34,428 nt of DNA. Source: Lewinellaceae bacterium (GTDB taxonomy: Bacteria; Bacteroidota; Bacteroidia; Chitinophagales; Saprospiraceae). Within the stretch, counting starts at the first letter, position 1; each line of letters opens with the position of its first letter. Where the stretch lies: positions 1 to 34,428 of the forward strand of contig CANJPT010000044.1 in assembly GCA_947476195.1 (NCBI GenBank). Direction: 5' to 3'. The notes under the pieces are model-generated. The model saw nothing but the letters and a program-made list of their open reading frames with translations. It was not told where the DNA came from and did no database searches. Below, piece by piece: positions 1-9,133 of the stretch. A program made the translations under genes and the position numbers.

Positions 1-816
1 AAACTGATTGGCATCCAACTGATTTATTTAAATAAACGCCGAACGGAACTCACCCGACGACTGGCGGCTGCGCAACAGTTTTTGGCAGATTACCAGAAAA
101 AATACGATGCCCGTGATGCGACTGCGTTGGATCTCAACAAGGCCCGCCACCAGCTCGTCAATCTTCAAGCCGAACTGAAACTTTTAGAGGCGGAAGCCAG
201 CGAACACTTCACCAAATTGGCAGCACTGAACGGTGGTATAGCAACCACAGTCACTGACACAATTTATCCGATTGCGACAGGTTTGCCTGTTTTTGATACA
301 TTGGAACAGACCATCGAAGCGAGCGACCCAACTTTGCAATTTTTGCAGACACAAAAGCAAGTGGGCGACGCACAAGTATCCCTGACCAAAGCATTAAACC
401 TGCCAAAAATGGAAGCAGGGTATCATTATCAAGGTATTTTAGGGCAACAATTTCACGGCCTTCACGTCGGCTTGAGCATACCACTTTGGGAAAATAAAAA
501 TCGCGTGGCGTATCAGCAATTGCAAACGGCTTTTTACGCAGGGCAGATTGAGGAGCATCGCACGGAGCATTATTACGAAATAAAAAGGCTCTACGAAAAG
601 TACCAAAACCTCGGCGTCAGTCTGGAGGAATATCGGCAAAACTTGTTGTCGCTCAACAATCTTGACCTGCTCAATAAAGCCTTGCAAGCCGGGCAAATCA
701 CTACGTTAGAATACTTCGTGGAAAAATCCCTTCTGTACGAAAGCCGCGACCGGCTACTGGAATTGGAGCGGGAAGTGGCCGAGGTGCTGACGGAATTGTA
801 CAAATATCAATTGTAA
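1..816 (+). CDS. TolC/CzcC-like outer-membrane efflux protein, C-terminal part (5' end outside window)
   Basis: The reading frame is open from base 1 to the stop at 816, so this is the C-terminal ~271 residues of a longer gene whose start lies upstream. The protein is rich in long amphipathic helices (Leu/Gln/Glu heptads). It carries the TolC-family repeat ending in a 'GxxxxLEYFVEKSLLYESRDRLLELE' type helix and a beta-strand stretch around 'LHVGLSIPLWENKNR', as in the second half of outer-membrane efflux proteins. Its expected role is the outer-membrane channel of a tripartite metal or drug exporter. A P-type ATPase follows 101 bp downstream and two RND systems lie further on, so heavy-metal export is the likely context. 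Substrate cannot be read from this fragment. An internal TTG at 82 is possible but is not the real start. Confidence 0.8.
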   Translation, partial: KLIGIQLIYLNKRRTELTRRLAAAQQFLADYQKKYDARDATALDLNKARHQLVNLQAELKLLEAEASEHFTKLAALNGGIATTVTDTIYPIATGLPVFDTLEQTIEASDPTLQFLQTQKQVGDAQVSLTKALNLPKMEAGYHYQGILGQQFHGLHVGLSIPLWENKNRVAYQQLQTAFYAGQIEEHRTEHYYEIKRLYEKYQNLGVSLEEYRQNLLSLNNLDLLNKALQAGQITTLEYFVEKSLLYESRDRLLELEREVAEVLTELYKYQL

Positions 817-824
817 ATGATTGT

Positions 825-885
825 AAGAAAGAAGTGCAGGCGCAACACGTTTCTGGCAAAATGGACTGGCCTGTACTTCTTTCTT
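825..885. repeat. Long inverted repeat, 17-bp arms, between TolC and ATPase genes
   Basis: Arms at 825-841 and 869-885 are complementary over 17 positions; the single mismatch is a G-U pair in RNA. The loop is 27 bases. The right arm is T-rich and runs into TTTAATA, so it may end or attenuate transcription coming from the TolC gene. It lies wholly in the gap before the ATPase ATG at 918. A terminator, an mRNA-stabilising hairpin and a remnant of a small inverted-repeat element are all possible. Confidence 0.55.
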
Positions 886-917
886 TAATACTATCGTACT
901 TGATTAAATACCTAACT

Positions 918-2762
918 ATGACCTTTTCACAAACATTTTTTTCACGCCAATTTCTCTGGGAAATTGTCCGTATTCTTACGGTAGGGATAGCCAGTCTGTT
1001 ATTCTATTTCGACCTTATTCCATTGCCTGTTTTATTAACGGCTATGGCTTTCGGTCTTTATTCGCTGGTTAAAATTGCGGTGTTAGATTTAGTAAAAGAA
1101 AGAAAAATAGGTACTGAATTATTTATCACAGTAGCGGTGATTGTATCCGTACTCGGCAAAGAATATTTAGCGGGTTCGGTGGTGCTGATGATTATTCTGA
1201 TCGCTGAATATATTGCCAGTGCCAGCGGGGAAAGAGCCAGAGAATCTATCAAAGCATTGATAGGCTCTGTACCGAAAACAGCATTGATAAAGAAAGGTGG
1301 TCTTGAAGAAAGAGTACAAATCAATGATTTGAAGATCGGTGATATTGTATTGGTGAAAGCGGGAGAAAAAATTCCGGTTGATGGAAAAGTAATTGAAGGC
1401 TCCGGCTCCGTAAACCAAGCACCCATCACAGGAGAAAGCGTACCGGAAGAAAAGAAAGTAGGAACTCCTGTATTTGCGGGAACCATCCTGGAATTGGGTG
1501 CGCTCGATATAGAAATGACCAAGGCTGGAAAAGACACCGTTTTTTCCCGCATCATTTCTTTAGTGGAAGATGCAGAGAGTCAGCAAGCGCCCATTGAAAA
1601 GTTTACCGATAAAGTGGCTGGCTACTTGATTCCCGTAGTGTTCATTTTTGTAGCTGCGGTGTACTTCTATACCCGCGATGTCAAATTGGTAATTGCGTTG
1701 ATGATTTTTACATCTCCAGCCGAACTCGGTTTGGCTACGCCATTAGTAACCATTGCCGCCATCGCCCGCGCTGCGAGAGAAGGCATTCTCGTAAAAGGCG
1801 GTCTATTTCTGGAAGAACTTGCTAAAGTAACGACCATAGTTTTCGACAAAACGGGGACATTGACAGTTGGCAGTCCAACGGTGAACAGAGTACGAGTGAT
1901 CGACAGTGCTTATACGGAAGAGCAAATTATAGAACTCGCTGCCATAGCCGATAAACGCTCCAGCCATCCATTGGCAAAGGCTATTTTAAGCCACGCAGAT
2001 CGGTCTAAAATCAGTTATGAGGAACCGGAAGACTTTGCAGTTATTATAGGGCGTGGTGTAAAAGCAATGGCACAGAATCGGTCGATTTTGCTGGGAAATA
2101 TGGAACTTATGGAAGAGAATAACATTGATACATCACCCACGCTTGACAATAGCACCGATACAATCCTTTATCTGGCAGTAAACAATAAACTGGCAGGTCT
2201 CTTTTATATTTCAGATGCTATCCGTGAAGGCGCGAAGGAAATGGTGGAAGGTCTTAGAAAAAGCGGCATTCGGAACATCATAATGCTCACAGGCGATAAT
2301 CCTGAAACGGCCCGGCATGTGGCGGAGAAAGTAGGTATAACGGAGTTTAAAGCAGATTTACTACCTGAAGATAAGATCAATGCAATCAAAGAAATGCAGG
2401 CAGGTGGAACAAAAGTGGCTATGGTCGGCGACGGTATTAACGATGCACCGGCCTTGATGCAGGCCAATGTTGGGATTGCAATGGGCGCAATGGGCACCGA
2501 AGCGGCAATGGAAGCGGCGGATATTGTACTGATGCAAGACAATCTGGAAAAAATCGCCCGCGCCCGCGCCATCAGCAAAAGAGCTTTTCGCACAATCAAG
2601 GAAAACATCTTTGTTGGAGTCGGAGTTGTGCACGTCATAGGCATTACCCTGGTTTTATTGAGAATTATTGGACCGGTGCAGGCGGCTGCTATTCACTTGC
2701 TCCCTGACACCTTGGTTTTCATCAATTCTATCAAACTGCTCCGAATTAAAATTGAAGACTGA
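918..2762 (+). CDS. P1B-type (heavy-metal) P-type ATPase with SPA in place of CPC
   Basis: An inner-membrane cation pump of 614 aa from the ATG at 918; a GTG at 834 in the same frame only adds an unlikely leader. It has no N-terminal HMA or Cys metal-binding domain. Visible P-type motifs are TGES in the actuator domain, DKTGT with phosphorylated Asp about residue 310, SSHPLAKA (the P1B HP motif), MLTGDNPETA and GDGINDAP. The expected CPC in the transmembrane metal site reads SPAELGLATP (Ser266-Pro267-Ala268), so both cysteines are missing. The last transmembrane helix reads HLLPDTLVFIN where zinc/cadmium pumps usually have a HEGGT-like motif. The fold is certain, but neither Cu(I) nor Zn/Cd can be assigned from the usual signatures. 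It follows the TolC-like gene by 101 bp containing an inverted repeat. Confidence 0.9.
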   Translation: MTFSQTFFSRQFLWEIVRILTVGIASLLFYFDLIPLPVLLTAMAFGLYSLVKIAVLDLVKERKIGTELFITVAVIVSVLGKEYLAGSVVLMIILIAEYIASASGERARESIKALIGSVPKTALIKKGGLEERVQINDLKIGDIVLVKAGEKIPVDGKVIEGSGSVNQAPITGESVPEEKKVGTPVFAGTILELGALDIEMTKAGKDTVFSRIISLVEDAESQQAPIEKFTDKVAGYLIPVVFIFVAAVYFYTRDVKLVIALMIFTSPAELGLATPLVTIAAIARAAREGILVKGGLFLEELAKVTTIVFDKTGTLTVGSPTVNRVRVIDSAYTEEQIIELAAIADKRSSHPLAKAILSHADRSKISYEEPEDFAVIIGRGVKAMAQNRSILLGNMELMEENNIDTSPTLDNSTDTILYLAVNNKLAGLFYISDAIREGAKEMVEGLRKSGIRNIIMLTGDNPETARHVAEKVGITEFKADLLPEDKINAIKEMQAGGTKVAMVGDGINDAPALMQANVGIAMGAMGTEAAMEAADIVLMQDNLEKIARARAISKRAFRTIKENIFVGVGVVHVIGITLVLLRIIGPVQAAAIHLLPDTLVFINSIKLLRIKIED

Positions 2763-2798
2763 AAATTGTGTGTACTGCTGTTATAGAACAGTGAAGTG

Positions 2799-2816
2799 CC
2801 CGCCGATGCAGGCGGG
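2799..2816. other. GC-rich hairpin after the ATPase gene
   Basis: CCCGCC-GATGCA-GGCGGG forms a perfect 6-bp stem with a 6-base loop, 37 bp after the ATPase stop. No T-run follows directly. A second, weaker hairpin (GTTGTT at 2828-2833 with AACAAC at 2845-2850) is followed by TAATTTTTTA and could be the terminator proper. This separates the ATPase transcript from operon 1. Confidence 0.4.
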
Positions 2817-2885
2817 TGGGAAGGATTGTTGTTGACTGACCCAAAACAACTAATTTTTTAAAACAGCGTTTAACACGGGTTTACT

Positions 2886-2893
2886 TACCTTTG
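2886..2893 (+). promoter_or_regulatory. Bacteroidota-type -7 box (TACCTTTG) for the first Cys-rich gene
   Basis: TACCTTTG matches the Bacteroidota -7 consensus TAnnTTTG and ends 9 bases before the ATG at 2903. That predicts a very short or absent 5' leader. The paralogous gene at 9713 has TACCTTTA at exactly the same distance. I see no clear TTTG -33 element about 20 bp upstream, so this remains tentative. Confidence 0.4.
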
Positions 2894-2902
2894 CCACGCT
2901 TT

Positions 2903-3295
2903 ATGAAATTCCACCTCGCCATATTCCTCCTGTTTGCCTCCCTCGTTGCCCTGCCAACGGGGGTAGCCCAAGCTTGTGGCGATGTCAAAGTTAATCAAGA
3001 GCAAAAAACAACCGATTCACAAACCACCGATGAACATTGCGCATCCGTCAGTGATGATTGCGTAGATACCCACCCCGGCCAGGATTGTCCGCCTGACACA
3101 GATGATTGCGGGCATTGCCACTGCCCAGGCTGCGGCACAAGCGGCGGTATGACCTATACCGGGTTTTTTAAAAATACTTTTACTGAACTGCCCGCTCCTG
3201 ATTGGTCGTATGATCGTCGTGCTGCCAATTTCTGTTATAATGTGCCCAGCACCTCGGCGCATCTGAGCACTCTTTTCCAGCCTCCTCGGGCGTGA
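2903..3295 (+). CDS. Cys-rich small exported protein preceding metal-efflux operon 1
   Basis: A 130-aa protein from the ATG at 2903 (an upstream TTG at 2891 is unlikely). It has a Sec signal peptide (MKFHLAIFLLFASLVALP...AQA) and then an acidic, Cys-rich mature part. The core is a dense DCGHCHCPGCG cluster preceded by DCPPDTDDC, so it is likely to bind a soft metal in the periplasm or envelope. The C-terminus SAHLxxLFQPPRA is shared with the paralogue at 9713-10099. Position and size resemble the small Cys-rich proteins found just before CusA/TolC genes in Bacteroidota (DUF6660-like), but I cannot confirm the family by eye. It is the first gene of operon 1, 102 bp before the RND-TolC fusion. 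Confidence 0.65.
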   Translation: MKFHLAIFLLFASLVALPTGVAQACGDVKVNQEQKTTDSQTTDEHCASVSDDCVDTHPGQDCPPDTDDCGHCHCPGCGTSGGMTYTGFFKNTFTELPAPDWSYDRRAANFCYNVPSTSAHLSTLFQPPRA

Positions 3296-3397
3296 ATTAG
3301 CCTTTCCCGTTTTTTGATTTTTCAAAAACGAACACTGTAAGTCAAGCACTTGCGGTGCATCTCTCATTTGGCTTTAATTCACTATCCTGCAACAGGC

Positions 3398-6300
3398 ATG
3401 ATCAATCGAATCATTCATTTTTCCATTCACAACAAGTTCGTGATAGGCATCGGCACACTCGCACTCATTGCGGCGGGTGTGTGGTCGTTCACCAAGCTGC
3501 CCATAGACGCGGTTCCCGACATCACAAACAATCAGGTGCAAATCATCACGCTCTCACCCACACTAGCAACAGCGGAAGTAGAGCAATATATCAGCGCTCC
3601 CATTGAAATCGCTGCCAAAACTATCCCCGATCTCGTTGAACTCCGTTCCATCAGCCGCTTCGGGCTGAGCGTGGTAACGGTCGTTTTTGACGAGGATAAA
3701 GACATCTGGCTTGCCCGGCAGCAAATCACTGAAAAACTAAAGGAGGTGGAGGAAAACCTGCCCGCCGGGGTCGGCACACCCGAACTGGCACCAGTCTCAA
3801 CTGGTTTAGGAGAGGTATATCAATATGTTGTAGAGCCAAAACCAGGCTACGAAAGCAAGTACAACGCCATGGATCTGCGCACCATCCAAGACTGGATCGT
3901 GAAACGTCAATTGGCAGGTATCCCTGGTGTGGCTGAAATCAACAGCATGGGCGGTTTGCTCAAACAGTACGAGGTGGCCGTGGACCCGCAGCGGCTCAAC
4001 GCCGCCGGGCTGACCATCAGCGACGTGTTCTCGGCCCTCGAAAACAGCAACCAGAACACCGGGGGCGCATACATCGAACGTAACAGCCAGTTCTATTTTA
4101 TTCGTGGCGAAGGCGTGACGCGCTCGCTCGATGATCTGCAACGCATCGTTGTCACTCCTTCGGCAGGAGCCGGAGCTGGCTCGCCGCGCACCATCGGCGA
4201 TATTGCCGAAGTGGGCTTTGGCAGTGCAACCCGGTATGGCGCGGTTACCGAAAACGGTAAGGGCGAAGTGGTTACGGGCATCGTGATGATGCTTAAAGGC
4301 TACAACTCATCCGCCGTAGTCGCCAGCGTGAAGGAACGGCTGGCGCAAGTGCAAAAATCGCTGCCAGAAGGGGTACAAGTCCGCGCATTCCTTGACCGGG
4401 CGGCATTGGTGGAACGCACGATAGACACGGTAAAGCGCAATCTTATTGAAGGAGCGTTAATTGTCATCTTCATCTTGGTGCTGTTGGTCGGCAATTTCAG
4501 GGCGGGTTTGGTCATCGCTTCAGTCATTCCTTTGGCCATGCTTTTTGCTTTGTGGATGATGCACTTGTTTGGCGTTTCTGCCAATCTTATGTCGCTCGGA
4601 GCCATTGACTTTGGCCTTATTGTGGACGGAGCAGTCATCATCGTGGAGGCTACCCTATATTATTTTCATACGCATTTCAAGCCCCCTGCGGGAAGCAAGT
4701 TCGTGCAGCTCACGCAGGAGCAAATGGACGAGAGCGTTTACAAATCTGCCAGCAGTATCATGCGCTCGTCGGTGTTTGGGGTCATCATTATCCTCATCGT
4801 GTATCTTCCGTTGTTGGCACTCGTAGGCATTGAAGGCAAGATGTTCCGTCCGATGGCACAAACGGTGTCTTTTGCCTTGGTAGGTGCTTTGTTGCTGTCT
4901 TTGACTTATGTGCCGATGGTTAGCGCCCTGTTTTTTAGCAAAAAAATTGACAACCGAATAACCCTTGCAGACCGCATCATGGCGGCTTGTCAGCGTGTTT
5001 ACAATCCCGTGCTTGAAGGTGCATTGCGTATCCCAAAGACAGTGATTGTCATCGTACTTGGTTTGTTCCTGATCGCTATTTTCTTCTTCTCAAGACTGGG
5101 TGGCGAGTTCATCCCGCAGTTGGACGAAGGTGATCTGGCGCTCGAAAGCAGTTTCCCACAGGGTACTTCGCTCACTCAAGTTATCGAAGGGTACAAGTTG
5201 ATTGAAGGCACATTAATGAAAAACTTCCCCGACGAGGTGGAAGGCATCGTTACTAAAATCGGAGCAGCGGAAATCCCCACCGACCCTATGCCCATGAGTG
5301 CGGGCGACGTGACCATCCTGCTCAAAGACAAGGAAGAATGGAAAGTAACCGATAATAAAGCTGAGCTGGTTGAAATGATGGAAGAGAAACTGCGAGGCAT
5401 ACCAGGTGCCAACATTGAATTTTCACAACCCATCGAGTTGCGTTTCAACGAACTGATGACCGGCTCGAAAGGGGATGTGGCCGTGAAAATCTATGGTGAA
5501 AACCTCGATACCCTGGCAGCGAAAGCAGCGGAAGCCGACCGTTTGATAAAAACCGTCTCGGGGGTTAGCAGTAAAGTGGAACAGACCCTTGGCCTGCCGC
5601 AAATCAACGTCCAGTACAACTACGCAAAACTTGCACAATATGGTTTGCATGTGAAAGATGTAAACACCGTGCTCAGTTCTGCCTTTGCCGGGGCGGTGGC
5701 TGGGGTTGTCTACGAGGACGGAAAGCGTTTCGACCTTGCAGTACGTCTCACCAAAAACAATCGCCAGGACATCGAGGACGTGCGCAACCTTCTCATCAGT
5801 ACAGACAACGCAGGGCAAAATGTTCCGCTCGGAGAAATCGCCAGCATAGAATACCGTACTTCCCCCGCGCAAATCAGCCGTGACAATGCCAATCGTCGCA
5901 TAGTAATCGGTGTGAACCTCCTTGGCGGACGCGATGTGGAAAGTGCGGTCAGCGATATCCAGGGAAAACTTGCCAGTTTGAAACTACCTCCCGGATATTT
6001 TATCACCTACGGCGGTCAGTTTGAGAACCTAAAAGCCGCTAAAGCACGTCTCGGTGTTGCTGTGCCACTGGCACTCGTGCTCATTATTGTTTTACTGTAT
6101 TTCGCTTTTAATTCCATTAAAGAAAGTCTTTTGATTTTCACCGCCGTGCCGCTTTCGGCCATCGGTGGTGTGTTCGCGCTGATGCTGCGCGGAATGCCTT
6201 TCTCTATTTCAGCAGGGGTAGGCTTTATCGCACTGTTTGGCGTGGCCGTGCTCAATGGAATCGTATTGATAGCCTATTTCAATCAATTGGAAAAATCGGG

Positions 6301-7750
6301 CGTGACCGATGTTTTGGAACGCATTCATAAAGGCACTAAAGTTCGACTCCGCCCGGTGCTGATGACAGCAGCAGTGGCCTCGCTTGGCTTTTTGCCGATG
6401 GCCATGTCTACCGGTGCTGGTGCGGAAGTGCAGCGACCTCTGGCGACTGTTGTTATCGGGGGGTTGCTGACCGCTACCTTACTCACACTTATTGTACTGC
6501 CCGTGCTGTACAGCCTGTTTTTCAAACGTACCAGGTTTTTAAAACATGGCGTCTCAGCCACAACGGTACTGGTGATGGCATTTTTTCTTTTTGGACAAAA
6601 TGTCCAAGCCCAAACCACGCTTACTGAGCAACAGGCTATCGAGATGTTGGAAAAAAACCATCCCGCGCTGCAAGCTGCGGGGCTTCGGGTGACACAGCAA
6701 CAGACGCTTTCGGGTGCAGTCAAAATTTGGGAACCTGGCCAGATTTTTAACAACATCGCCGCTGACCCGGATTTAGGAATGTTTGGCACGACCAGTCTGG
6801 GCGTAAGTCAGACTTTTCCATCAGGAAAAGTCACCCGTGCCAACCGTCAACTCAATGCCCAAAACATTCGGCAAAGCCAGGCTGGGTTGCAACTCACGCG
6901 CCGCGAACTGGTGCGTCAAGTCCGCGAAAACTTCCAGCATATAGGGTATTTGCAAAGTAGAATCACACTTTTGGCCAGGCTAGATAGCGTGTATCAAAAC
7001 TTCAACGCGGTGGCGGATGCCCGCTACCGTACCGGGGACGCTTCACAGGCCGAAAAACTCGCTGTGCAGGATCGAGCCGCTCAAATCCGGTTACAAATTG
7101 AAACCGCACGTCGCGAAATTGTATCCGACCAATTTGCGCTCGGTCAATTGCTGGGTTTGGGGCGATCGGTGCAGGCAATTACTGAGCCTTTGAAGGTTAC
7201 CGGGTTTTCGCTGGCCGATTCTACAAGGTTGGTGAACTCTGCTTACGCGCTGTATGCCCAAAGTGCAATAGGACTAGCGGAGGCGCAAAAGAAGGTACAG
7301 CAAGCCTTACTCGCGCCTACATTTTCGGCAGGCTTGTTCGGTCAATATCTCGGCAACGGGGATGTTTATCCTGGCTGGCAACTCGGGCTTAGTGTGCCTT
7401 TGTTCAAAAAAGCGCAGCAAAAGCAAGTACAAGCCGCAGGTATTGGAATACAGGTGGCGCAATCGGAATACGAAAACGCGCTACTGGATCAACAAACCCG
7501 GCTGACTGCTTCTGTTTTTGAGTTTCAGAAATTTGAGTCTCTCACCGCTTACTATGATCAGCAAGGGAAGATGGTGGCCAGTGAATTACTTCGCAGCGGT
7601 GCGCTCAACTATCAACAGGGTGAAATCGGATACTTCGAGTATGTGCTGAACCTCGATCAAGCCCTGCAAATTGAATCGCAGTATCTGGAAAACCTCTTGC
7701 AACGTAATCTGATAGCAATTGAAATTCAGTATTTGACGAATCAAAACTAA
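3398..7750 (+). CDS. CusA/CzcA-family RND heavy-metal efflux pump fused to a TolC-like domain
   Basis: A 1450-aa protein from the ATG at 3398 (MINRIIHFSI, the standard RND start). Residues 1-1040 are a heavy-metal RND pump: first transmembrane helix, paired periplasmic domains, and the proton-relay motif DFGLIVDGAV (Asp404 and Asp410). A GMPFSISAGVGFIALFGVAV helix lies in the second half. After a basic linker (KRTRFLKHG), residues 1055-1071 form a hydrophobic stretch ending VQAQ that looks like a signal peptide. Residues 1072-1450 are a TolC-like outer-membrane channel. Such fusions occur in Bacteroidota. At the site where CusA has a copper-binding Met after 'TDP', I see Ala (from-memory alignment), so copper is not proven. 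The adaptor gene follows 82 bp downstream. Confidence 0.93.
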   Translation: MINRIIHFSIHNKFVIGIGTLALIAAGVWSFTKLPIDAVPDITNNQVQIITLSPTLATAEVEQYISAPIEIAAKTIPDLVELRSISRFGLSVVTVVFDEDKDIWLARQQITEKLKEVEENLPAGVGTPELAPVSTGLGEVYQYVVEPKPGYESKYNAMDLRTIQDWIVKRQLAGIPGVAEINSMGGLLKQYEVAVDPQRLNAAGLTISDVFSALENSNQNTGGAYIERNSQFYFIRGEGVTRSLDDLQRIVVTPSAGAGAGSPRTIGDIAEVGFGSATRYGAVTENGKGEVVTGIVMMLKGYNSSAVVASVKERLAQVQKSLPEGVQVRAFLDRAALVERTIDTVKRNLIEGALIVIFILVLLVGNFRAGLVIASVIPLAMLFALWMMHLFGVSANLMSLGAIDFGLIVDGAVIIVEATLYYFHTHFKPPAGSKFVQLTQEQMDESVYKSASSIMRSSVFGVIIILIVYLPLLALVGIEGKMFRPMAQTVSFALVGALLLSLTYVPMVSALFFSKKIDNRITLADRIMAACQRVYNPVLEGALRIPKTVIVIVLGLFLIAIFFFSRLGGEFIPQLDEGDLALESSFPQGTSLTQVIEGYKLIEGTLMKNFPDEVEGIVTKIGAAEIPTDPMPMSAGDVTILLKDKEEWKVTDNKAELVEMMEEKLRGIPGANIEFSQPIELRFNELMTGSKGDVAVKIYGENLDTLAAKAAEADRLIKTVSGVSSKVEQTLGLPQINVQYNYAKLAQYGLHVKDVNTVLSSAFAGAVAGVVYEDGKRFDLAVRLTKNNRQDIEDVRNLLISTDNAGQNVPLGEIASIEYRTSPAQISRDNANRRIVIGVNLLGGRDVESAVSDIQGKLASLKLPPGYFITYGGQFENLKAAKARLGVAVPLALVLIIVLLYFAFNSIKESLLIFTAVPLSAIGGVFALMLRGMPFSISAGVGFIALFGVAVLNGIVLIAYFNQLEKSGVTDVLERIHKGTKVRLRPVLMTAAVASLGFLPMAMSTGAGAEVQRPLATVVIGGLLTATLLTLIVLPVLYSLFFKRTRFLKHGVSATTVLVMAFFLFGQNVQAQTTLTEQQAIEMLEKNHPALQAAGLRVTQQQTLSGAVKIWEPGQIFNNIAADPDLGMFGTTSLGVSQTFPSGKVTRANRQLNAQNIRQSQAGLQLTRRELVRQVRENFQHIGYLQSRITLLARLDSVYQNFNAVADARYRTGDASQAEKLAVQDRAAQIRLQIETARREIVSDQFALGQLLGLGRSVQAITEPLKVTGFSLADSTRLVNSAYALYAQSAIGLAEAQKKVQQALLAPTFSAGLFGQYLGNGDVYPGWQLGLSVPLFKKAQQKQVQAAGIGIQVAQSEYENALLDQQTRLTASVFEFQKFESLTAYYDQQGKMVASELLRSGALNYQQGEIGYFEYVLNLDQALQIESQYLENLLQRNLIAIEIQYLTNQN

Positions 7751-7832
7751 GCTGGTCGCAAGACCGAATCTGGAAGCCCTTTTAATTTGCCAAATTTCAG
7801 AAACCATTTCTAATTCATTCAAATTCAAGAAA

Positions 7833-9077
7833 ATGAAAAATAGCAAGCATCTTTTTTTGCTGATCCTGCTTTCCATTACTACACTGTTTTGGACAGCCTG
7901 TGGCGGCGAACACAAACCCGGTGATGGACACAATCATGGCGCGGAAGAAACCACCGCCGAGGGTGAACACGCGGAAGGTGAAGAACATGGGGAACATGCC
8001 GAAAGCTCGCTTGAACTCACCGCCGAGCAGATGAATAACGTCGGTGTTGAACTCGGGACTATCTCGCGCCAAAACCTCAGCGACGTGATAAAAGTGAACG
8101 GAGAACTGGATGTTCACAGCCAGCACATAGCCACGGTGAGCGCCTTTACTGATGGCATTGTGACGCAAATGCGGGTCGCGCTCAATGCCCACGTCAATAA
8201 AGGTGCCGTAGTGGCTGTATTGCGAAAATCTGACCTGATTGACCTACAGCAAGAATATTTAGCAGGAAAAAATCAACTCGTGTATGCTGAGCAGGAGTAC
8301 CAGCGCTACAAGGATTTGAAGGAAGCGAACGCAACGGCTACCAAAAATTTTCAGAAAGCCGAGTCAGAATTGCGCTCATTGCAAACCAACTTGAAAGCTT
8401 GGGAAGCCAAACTCCGCCAAATGCAAATCAACCCTGCCACACTCACAGCGGACAATCTGAAAACTGACATCGTGCTTACTGCACCGATTTCCGGAACGGT
8501 TACACGTCTGAATGTCAATGTGGGCGCAGCGCTCAGTGTAGGTACTTCGGTTGCAGACGTCGTGGATTTTTCAAAAATTCATACCGACTTTTTTGTGTTT
8601 GAAAAGGATGTGCAAAAAGTGAAAGTCGGGCAAAAAATATCCTTCAATTTCCCGTCTAATCCACAGCAAGTTTATTCCGCTACCATCAAGGGCATGGATA
8701 AAGCGCTTGACCCGGAGAAAAAAGCATTACGCATTCACGCCGATATTGATCGGACAGGTGCGGTGCCCAGTGGTGGCTTCACTGATGGAACCTATGTGGA
8801 AGGTCGGATCGAACTTAGTGGCAAAGGTGTAGACGCACTACCCAAAGATGCATTGGTAAAAGACGGTACTCAGGATTTTATCCTTGTGGTAGAAGAAAAG
8901 GAGGCAAGTGGTAACATCCGCTTCAAAAAAGTGCCGGTGACGGTGGGGGCGATGAATGATGCCTTTGTAGAAGTGAAGCCACTGGAAACTTTACCAGCCG
9001 GGACACAAGTGGTGCTGAAAGGCGCTTTTTTCGTAGCTGCGCAGGGGAAAGTGGGAGAAGATGGGCACGGGCATTAG
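7833..9077 (+). CDS. RND periplasmic adaptor (CusB/CzcB-like) lipoprotein
   Basis: A 414-aa membrane-fusion protein that should bridge the RND pump to the outer-membrane channel. Residues 1-23 are a lipoprotein signal with lipobox ending TAC (Cys23). Residues about 28-60 are His/Glu-rich (HKPGDGHNHG, EGEHAEGEEHGEHAE) and could capture metal. The HlyD-type core follows: a barrel-sandwich half (TDGIVTQMRVALNAHVNKGA), an alpha-helical hairpin (residues ~130-205), the second half (VLTAPISGTVTRLNVNVGA) and a beta-barrel region ending in a His-containing tail. It lies between the RND-TolC fusion and the Cys-rich copper protein in the same direction, so it is the partner of the fusion pump. Confidence 0.92.
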   Translation: MKNSKHLFLLILLSITTLFWTACGGEHKPGDGHNHGAEETTAEGEHAEGEEHGEHAESSLELTAEQMNNVGVELGTISRQNLSDVIKVNGELDVHSQHIATVSAFTDGIVTQMRVALNAHVNKGAVVAVLRKSDLIDLQQEYLAGKNQLVYAEQEYQRYKDLKEANATATKNFQKAESELRSLQTNLKAWEAKLRQMQINPATLTADNLKTDIVLTAPISGTVTRLNVNVGAALSVGTSVADVVDFSKIHTDFFVFEKDVQKVKVGQKISFNFPSNPQQVYSATIKGMDKALDPEKKALRIHADIDRTGAVPSGGFTDGTYVEGRIELSGKGVDALPKDALVKDGTQDFILVVEEKEASGNIRFKKVPVTVGAMNDAFVEVKPLETLPAGTQVVLKGAFFVAAQGKVGEDGHGH

Positions 9078-9133
9078 TCATAAAAACACCTGATTACGGT
9101 TAGTCAATTATTTCACTTTTAATTTAAACAAAC

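Noticed and set aside
834-917. GTG start of the first ATPase giving a 28-residue leader
   Set aside because: The leader is encoded by the inverted repeat and its loop, and the protein starts naturally at the ATG at 918 (MTFSQTFF).
6325-6789. 154-codon minus-strand frame inside the RND-TolC fusion
   Set aside because: It is a shadow of the conserved RND gene; the same kind of frame appears at the same place in the second RND gene because the coding strand is conserved.
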